From Hordeum vulgare subsp. vulgare (lineage: Eukaryota; Streptophyta; Magnoliopsida; Poales; Poaceae), in the NCBI RefSeq assembly GCF_904849725.1, contig NC_058523.1, positions 338,003,948 to 338,067,947 on the forward strand: 64,000 nt of DNA, in the 5' to 3' direction. The first letter of the stretch is position 1, and each line of letters opens with the position of its first letter. The position numbers and the translations under genes were made by a program. Below, in pieces: positions 58,037 through 64,000 of this stretch. A model generated the notes under the pieces. The model ran no database searches. It saw only the letters and a program-made list of their open reading frames with translations, and had not been told where the DNA came from.

Positions 58037-59398
58037 CTTTCGACGTGCCCCCCAGGTTTTTTGTTCTTTTATTTATTTCAGTTTTTAACATAAACTTTGA
58101 TCATTTAAATCTTTTTATCTACAAGTCCAAATCACCTGATTCTTTTTTGCATTGTGTTTGTATCAAAATTCTTTACAATATGGAAATTTTGGTATTTTTC
58201 CCACACACATAGAATTTCTCGTTAATAAAAAGGTATTTTATGCTTTTCCCTTTTCTTTTGCTATTTCAAATACAATTTCAGAGGGAAACTTTAAAGACCA
58301 CGAGTGTTTAAACAACCCCACTGATCAAGGCAAGCCATCATATCCATGTGATGTAGTTTTGCATAGCATAGCTCACATCCTCATGCATTAAACTTGCTTA
58401 ATTTACTAAGAAAATAATGATTTAATAAATGATCATATAGAGATATATGCTTATTATTTTGAGTTACTATGGTTGCTATGATATGGTGGATGATCATGAG
58501 TCACGTGATCGGGCATAATCGTACAACAACCTCTTGCCGGTATGGGAAGGCCGTGACTTGGGCTGTACGCGTGATCTCTCACCAATATGTCCCAAAGAGG
58601 GAGCGTTATGCACGCGTGCCACCTTGGCCCGGTGGGCGGTGATAACTCTGTGAGCCCAGTTAAGTTGAGTTGGGCCCGTCCCCGTTTGGGACAGTTTGTT
58701 TGGCCACGACGGTGGCAGGTGCCCTGAGGACACAGGTGTCATGAGGACACAGGGCCACCCAGGGCAAGGCTCCGGAAGGGAGTGGTTGCCGGGGATATGA
58801 TGAGAGAGTCATGGGTTTGGCAAGTTGTGTTGGAGCAATGCTGGTCCACACGAATGGGATCTCGAGGTCAGTGCTCCAGAGTGTGGGTAAAGTGTGCAAC
58901 CTCTTCAGAGTGTAAAAACTATTCGAATAGCCGTGTCCACGGTAATGGACGGCCCGCGAGACCTCAGTAGATGGTCACCCGTGTGGATGTTAGTAATGAT
59001 GGAAGAACTCTCCAGTTGAGTGGTTGGGAGACAACCCCGGACGTGAGTAAGTGGTTGCTATAAAGTCAAGTGGTGTTATTCTTAATTTTTTGCCATGCTA
59101 TTGTTTGCTGCATTGCTTGGTTATTATGATCTTGCGAATACATTCAAAGTACTCACCTGGCGTATCATGCCAGATGCAGGAGAAGCCGAGGACGGAGGTC
59201 CTGATGATGCGTACTAGGAAGTGTCCATAGCAGTGTCCCTCTGTATGGAGTTGTCGCTATATTCCGCTATGCCTTAGAAGTACTTAGTAGTTTCGAGGCC
59301 CCACTATGTCTCATAAATAATGTAGATATTGTGTTGTACCAAGGGCACCTTTGGCCTCACTATCATTGTAAGATATGCTCTTGTAACATTATGCTATC

Positions 59399-59404
59399 AA
59401 TAAA
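59399..59404 (+). promoter_or_regulatory. Polyadenylation signal in the T LTR
   Basis: AATAAA in CTATCAATAAAGTCAG, about 100 bp before the LTR end, as expected for R/U5. Confidence 0.5.
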
Positions 59405-59507
59405 GTCAGTTATGTTCTGTGCCAAGTTGTTGAGTGTTTCTAGAAGACATGATATCTGGGTTGGAAACACTGGTAATCCGATTCGTTGAATCAGGGTGCC
59501 ACAACGC

Positions 59508-59521
59508 TTGGTATCAGAGCC
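59508..59521 (+). promoter_or_regulatory. Primer binding site of T
   Basis: TTGGTATCAGAGCC, the complement of initiator-Met tRNA, four bases after the LTR end. Confidence 0.93.
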
Positions 59522-59667
59522 ACGGTGACTGTAGGACACCCTAGTGCATGCGTTAGTTCAACGAGTAGTACACAGTCGTGAGTATGCATTTGTTTGTTGC
59601 ATTTGATTGTTGCATGGCATGCATCATGGATTCATTGTGTTACTAACCTTTGGCATTGTGAGTGTAG

Positions 59668-60491
59668 ATGGCACCAGTTCCATACCATTTCCAGTATGAG
59701 CATGCACCATCCTCCTTCCCAGCACTGCTGCGGAATGTCTGGTTTCGACTGTACCCGCATGGCGAGGAACCTGTGTACCAGGTGTTTCGGGAGCAGCTTG
59801 CTTGTACGAGTTCCATGCTCAGGCTTACCTGGTTGTCAGCTCGGATATTGGCAGCTATTCTCGCTCTACTAAGGGCAGAACGGCTTCCACTCTAGAGATG
59901 GCAATCCAGTTTGCTGCGGTGGAGGCTCTCACTAACTTGCGCTACCACGCGGTGGAGATGCAGACTCATCCAGGTTTCTTCCATTACCCCACCTTCTCGC
60001 CTTCGACAGGGCGAGTCATTTTTGCTCCCGTAGACCCGACATGTGACCGTGCGACTGATGTGTTGTCTCGCCATGTGAGCGCCAGCTACCGTATGATCGT
60101 GTCCCTGGCAGAGGAGCTATCCCGTCTTCGGGCGGCACTTGTCATTGCAACTGCAATGCCACCCCCACCCCAGTCTTCTGTTCCACCCCCAGATGCACCA
60201 CCAGTTCCACCACCACCCGGATTTGAGATCCCAGCTAGTTCTTCAGCACTGCCAGGCACTTCGTCTGGCTGTCGCCGTGAGACTCATTCTGAATGGGCCT
60301 CACTCCTTGGTACTCCCGCTGCCCCGATGCTGAGGCGTCGTGCTCCCTCGAAAGCAGGACCGTCTCGTCAGTGTCGCCGCGTAGCCTTTGCTCCGAAGAT
60401 TGAGGTCAACATCATCAGTTCAGACTCTGACTCAGGATCAGACGATGAGGAGTCGGTGGTCTTCCAGTGTTCGTGCCATCCGCACCACTAG
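59668..60491 (+). pseudogene. Upstream ORF of T between PBS and gag, one frameshift
   Basis: Starts at ATG 59668 with MAPVPYHFQYEHAPSSFPAL and shifts frame near 59805, after which a long open frame runs from YEFHAQAYLVVSSDIGSYSR to a stop at 60489-60491. The middle (TLEMAIQFAAVEALTNLRYH) looks helical. A Pro-rich stretch (PPPPQSSVPPPDAPPVPPPP near residue 160) and an acidic Ser/Asp tail (ISSDSDSGSDDEESVVF) follow. No known domain recognised. It lies in the sense direction before gag. Confidence 0.65.
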
Positions 60492-60728
60492 AGCCGAGGT
60501 TGGAGTTGTTGAGCATGCATCTTTGCATATGTCAACTGCCGTGTGAGCAGTCTAGTCATGATATGTTCCCCTACTATCTTCCCAATTGTGATGTTAATGT
60601 GCATTGTATAATTATGTTCTTTGCTTTTTGCCTTTCATAAGGATTTCTTTGGGTTTTATGACCATGATTTTCCCTTATGGATGTTGCTCATCAATTCTAT
60701 ACTTTGCTATGGGAACAATAATTTAGGA

Positions 60729-61790
60729 TGAAAGGAAGTTGTAGCCAAGGCAACGATGGAACCCCCATCCGTCGGTCTGCCAGGTAGGCAGGTCAACCAC
60801 CAGCAGACCTACCGCCTCTACCACCCAAGGCACCAAGTACTGAGGAGATTATGAGAGTGTTTGAGGAAAAGAGGAATCAGGATCTCATGGGATTCCTAAG
60901 AAGCATGCAAGCTATGGTAGGCCAGAACAACCACAACGGGGCACGATCCAGGTTGTCGGATTTTCAACGTACGAAGCCGCCCAATTTTGGTCAAGCTGCG
61001 GATCCGATTGAAGCCGACGACTGGATAAGGACTATGGAGAAGAAGCTAGAAATAGCCCGTTGTGAGGAAGCCGACAAGGTACCCTTTGCCACTCACTACC
61101 TGGAAGGGCCAGTAGCTATATGGTGGGATGATACTAAGATAACGTGGCCCTGTGGAGAAGAGATTACATGGGAAAGGTTCAAGGAAGCATTCCGCAAATA
61201 TCATATTCCCACGGGTATTATGAAGGTGAAGCAAAGAGAATTCCTTTCCCTTACACAAGGAAACATGACGGTAGCCGAGTATCTGAACAAGTTTAACAAT
61301 CTGGCACGATACTCGACCCATGATGTATCCACTAAGGAAAGGAAGGTTCATCGCTTCCTAGGCGTTCTTAACCATGCCCTCCCTTGTTAGCTTTGTATGC
61401 TGGAATTTCTAGACTTCCAGAAGCTGGTAAACAAAGCATTCATAGCCGAGCGAGAGCTTCAGACCGGGTACGATGATCGCAAGTGGAAGTTTGAAGCCCA
61501 GAAGGATAACAAGGAGCAGATTACACAAAAGCCGCGTACCTGGCAGCCAAACACCACTGTCTACAAGCCCACATGGAAAAACAGTAACAACACTACCAAG
61601 ACAGTGAGCCAGAACAAGGCCTTTGGCAAGCAGCCAGTGCTAGAGGATTGTCGCTGCAACAACACCTGTTCTACTTGCGGCCAAAGTGGACACTATGCAA
61701 AGCAGTGCCCCACAAATGGGAGAAAGCCATCCTCCAACATCAAACCACAAATCAACACTATTGGACGCCGCCCTAACTCTAAGGTTGCTA
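60729..61790 (+). pseudogene. T gag with CCHC zinc knuckle
   Basis: The start at 60729 (MKGSCSQGND) runs into a stop; from 60851 the reading is MRVFEEKRNQDLMGFLRSMQ. The capsid blocks are TKPPNFGQAADPIEADDWIR, LEIARCEEADKVPFATHYLE, GPVAIWWDDTK and EYLNKFNNLARYSTHDVSTK (Retrotrans_gag). A TAG at 61388-61390 interrupts it before LCMLEFLDFQKLVNKAFIAE. The zinc knuckle at 61667-61708 is complete: CSTCGQSGHYAKQC. Confidence 0.9.
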
Positions 61791-62329
61791 AAGGACGCGT
61801 CTACCATATCTCTGCCGAAGAAGCATGCGAAGCTCCAGAAGTCGTCATCGGTATGTTCTCTGTTAACAACATACCAGCAGTAGTTTTATTTGATTCTGAG
61901 GCTTCCCACTCATTTATTTCAAGGAGTTTGGCCACCATACACCATGCCGCCATACACCAATTTTCCCCTTCATTGTTGGATAAAATCATGGTGGTACAAT
62001 CCCCTGGCTCCATGCTCAGAACAAATCTCGTATACCGGGATCTGGAAATACGGATACAAGGAGTTAGTTTTCCAGCTGCACTAATTGCCATCAAATCCTC
62101 GAGATTAGATGTAATACTAGGGATGGATTGGTTGACACCCCATCAAGTGTGCATCAATTGTGCCACCAGAACTATGACGATGGTTAATCCGGCCGGTGAA
62201 ACCGTCCAGTTTATCGCCAACAATATGAAGACAAGGAACGGAATGGCATACCAAGCAGATGTCATGGATATGAACTTGATTCCAGTGGTATGTGAATTTC
62301 CAGATGTGTTTCTCGAGGAATTTCCATGA
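61791..62329 (+). pseudogene. T aspartic protease
   Basis: GRVYHISAEEACEAPEVVIG and NIPAVVLFDSEASHSFISRS. The active site reads DSEA where DSGA is required (GAG at 61898-61900), so the enzyme should be dead. It continues with RDLEIRIQGVSFPAALIAIK and LDVILGMDWLTPHQVCINCA, the usual second half. A TGA at 62327-62329 separates it from RT. Confidence 0.9.
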
Positions 62330-63045
62330 ATGCCACCGGACCGGGAGTTGGAGTTCGCAATCGAATTAGTTCCCGGTACCGCCCCAATTTACAAGAAATA
62401 CTACCGTATGCTAGGACCAGAATTGGCAGAGCTGAAGAAACAGTTGGACGAATTACTACAGAAAGGATACATTCGCCCAAGCACCTCACCATGGGGATCA
62501 CCAGTGCTATTCGTCAAAAAGAAGGATGGAAGTTTGCGAATGTGCATAGACTATCGTCAGCTAAATGAGGTCACCATTAAGAACAAGTACCCTCTACCAC
62601 GCATTGATGACCTATTCGACCAGTTGAGTGGAGCACGAGTGTTCTCCAAGATTGACCTCACGACCGGGTATCATCAACTCAAAATCAGAAAGGAAGATAT
62701 ACCCAAGACAGTGTTCACTACCCGATATGGCATGTATGAGTTCACGGTCATAACATTTGGTCTAACAAATGCTCCATCCTATTTTATGAGTATGATGAAC
62801 AAGGTCTTCATGGATTTCCTAGACAAGTTCGTGGTAGTGTTCATTGATGATATACTGATATATTCTAAAGACGAAGAGGATCACAAGCGTCACCTCCGTG
62901 CTATCTTGGAAAGACTGAGATCCCATCAACTGTATGCTACGTTCAGTAAATGCGAGTTCTAGCTGAAGGAAGTAGGATTTTTGGGACACATCCTGTCAGA
63001 GCAAGGAGTGGTTGTTGACCCCAGTAGGGTAATATCAGTGCTAAA
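62330..63045 (+). pseudogene. T reverse transcriptase
   Basis: [20 protein letters not shown], then [80 protein letters not shown] and [18 protein letters not shown]. The catalytic FIDD is intact at 62840-62851. A TAG at 62960-62962 stands where Trp is usual (CEF-stop-LKEVGFLGHI). Confidence 0.92.
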
Positions 63046-63645
63046 TTGGAAGACACCAGTCTCGGTGACCGAATTCGCAGCTTCCTGGGATTGGCCGGCT
63101 ACTACCGACGATTCATAGAAGGCTTTTCCAAGATAGCCAAACCATTGACGGAATTGGTCAAGAAAAACAAGAAATTCGTATGGACGACAACATGCGAAAG
63201 TAGTTTCCTGGAGTTAAAAACAAGGCTAACGAACGCACCTATTTTAATCCTCCTAGATATTCACAAGAGTTTTGACATTTATTGTGACACTTCCCGACGA
63301 GGAATTAGCTGCATACTGATGCAAGAAGGGAAGGTTGTAGCATACGCATCCCGACAACTACGACCGCATGAGGAGAACTACCACACTCATGACTTGGAGC
63401 TAGCGGCCGTGGTTCATGCCTTAAAATTTTGGAGGCATTACCTCATTGGGCAACGTTGTGAGATATATACGGACCACAAAAGTCTTAAGTATATTTTCAC
63501 CCAACCTGAGCTGAAGCTCAGGCAACGACAATGGCTTGAACTTGTCAAGGACTATGGCCTTGGAATCAACTATCATCCGGGGAAAGCCAATGTGGTTGCA
63601 GACGCTCTTAGTCGAAAGCCAATCACGGTAAATGCATTACTGTAA
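63046..63645 (+). pseudogene. T RNase H
   Basis: A single-base loss near 63071-63076 moves the frame. Then [40 protein letters not shown] (first Asp), [20 protein letters not shown] (Glu), [20 protein letters not shown] (Asp) and [17 protein letters not shown] (Asp). All four catalytic acidic residues are present. A TAA at 63643-63645 ends it. Confidence 0.92.
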
Positions 63646-64000
63646 AATATGCATCCAAGACTACAAGAAGAGTTCATTAGTCTCAACATAATACTATGCG
63701 GTCCAATTTCCCGAGAAACTTTGGAAATTATCCGCACCCTGATAGACGAAATCAAGGAAGCTCAAGAATTAGACGAGGGAATCAAGAAGATCAAAGAGTC
63801 ACTTCCAAAAGGGAAGGACAAATCTTTCCGAGTAGATGACCAAGGCATTCTATGGTTCGAAAGACGGATATGCGTCCCCGACCAAAACAGCCCGAGGTAG
63901 CAAATACTCAAAGAAGCGCACGATTCCGCATATTCCATTCATCGAGGAGGTACGAAGATGTACCAAGACCTGAGAAAGACATTTTGGTGGTCAAGGATGC
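63646..64000 (+). pseudogene. T integrase, N-terminal part
   Basis: NMHPRLQEEFISLNIILCGP, EIKEAQELDEGIKKIKESLP and SFRVDDQGILWFERRICVPD, then a TAG at 63898-63900. The HHCC zinc-binding region begins with LKEAHDSAYSIHRGGTKMYQ, and the reading is open to the window end. The catalytic core and chromodomain would follow outside. Confidence 0.9.

Larger units (their letters stand above)
48940..59503 (+). repeat. 5' LTR of T, split by copia element K
   Basis: Starts TGTAACACCCTGATT and ends AATCAGGGTGCCACA, with K between 50848 and 58041. Net length about 3370 bp. The ends are partly complementary (13 of 15 bases). The 50000-50800 part is GC-rich and gives antisense ORFs that I do not count as genes. 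Confidence 0.85.
48940..64000 (+). mobile_element. T: Tekay/Del-type chromovirus (gypsy), runs off the window
   Basis: A 3.37-kb LTR (after removing K), an initiator-Met tRNA PBS, an upstream ORF, gag with CCHC knuckle, protease, RT, RNase H and the start of integrase, in that order on the plus strand. The layout and the protein blocks fit the Tekay/Del clade of grass chromoviruses. TAGGG at 48935-48939 is the left half of the target duplication. Gag-pol carries one frameshift and five stops before the window ends. Confidence 0.88.

Noticed and set aside
1..64000. Cellular genes, tRNA, rRNA or miRNA precursors
   Set aside because: Every stretch with coding signal is retrotransposon. I saw no tRNA or rRNA text beyond the PBS complements. 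A homology search against plant proteins could still find a small captured fragment.

Overview
The window is nuclear DNA from a grass of the Triticeae (wheat, Aegilops, barley or rye group). The evidence is a BARE1/Angela-type copia LTR and several Athila- and Tat-type gypsy elements of the kinds that fill Triticeae intergenic space. I found no cellular gene, RNA gene or CRISPR array. Essentially all of the sequence is LTR retrotransposon, nested up to five levels deep. Labels G1, G2, A-F, T, K and L are mine. Family names are recalled from memory and are tentative except BARE1/Angela.

Layout. (1) 1-6233 is the 5' part of an Angela-like copia element on the minus strand: RT, integrase, protease, gag, leader, PBS and a 1780-bp LTR. 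(2) 6239-10760 is a pile of truncated gypsy pieces: a minus-strand gag-like remnant, an LTR fragment, a short LTR with gag-like remnant (L), and another LTR fragment. (3) 10761-32215 is G1, a Tat-lineage gypsy element on the plus strand. Its gag is split by element A (13000-19698) and its RNase H by element B (21857-29735). Its 3' end carries a 143-bp tandem array. (4) 32216-48939 is G2, a second Tat-lineage element, inserted in that array. It is split by element C (34727-41951), by solo LTR D (44073-45430) and by solo LTR F (46109-48689), which itself holds solo LTR E (46986-48497). (5) 48940-64000 is T, a chromovirus of the Tekay/Del type, inserted in the RNase H of G2. Its long 5' LTR is split by a copia element K (50848-58036). 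Upstream ORF, gag, protease, RT, RNase H and the start of integrase of T follow to the window edge.

A, B, C, D and E share one LTR family (LTR starts TGATACGTCTCCAACGTATC, tRNA-Asp type PBS) of Athila type. All five have recognisable 5-bp target duplications, and removing each one rejoins the interrupted host reading. B and C carry only gag and protease; A carries an unrelated 197-aa ORF; none carries RT or integrase, so the family must have been moved in trans. Order of events from the nesting: G1, then A and B into G1; G2 into G1; C, D, F and T into G2; E into F; K into T.

No polyprotein in the window is intact. The points I would look at first are the shifting LTR 3' ends and duplicated primer binding sites of the A-E family, the run of degenerate repeats with changing but still self-complementary cores in K, and the near-identical LTRs of K around a badly decayed interior.
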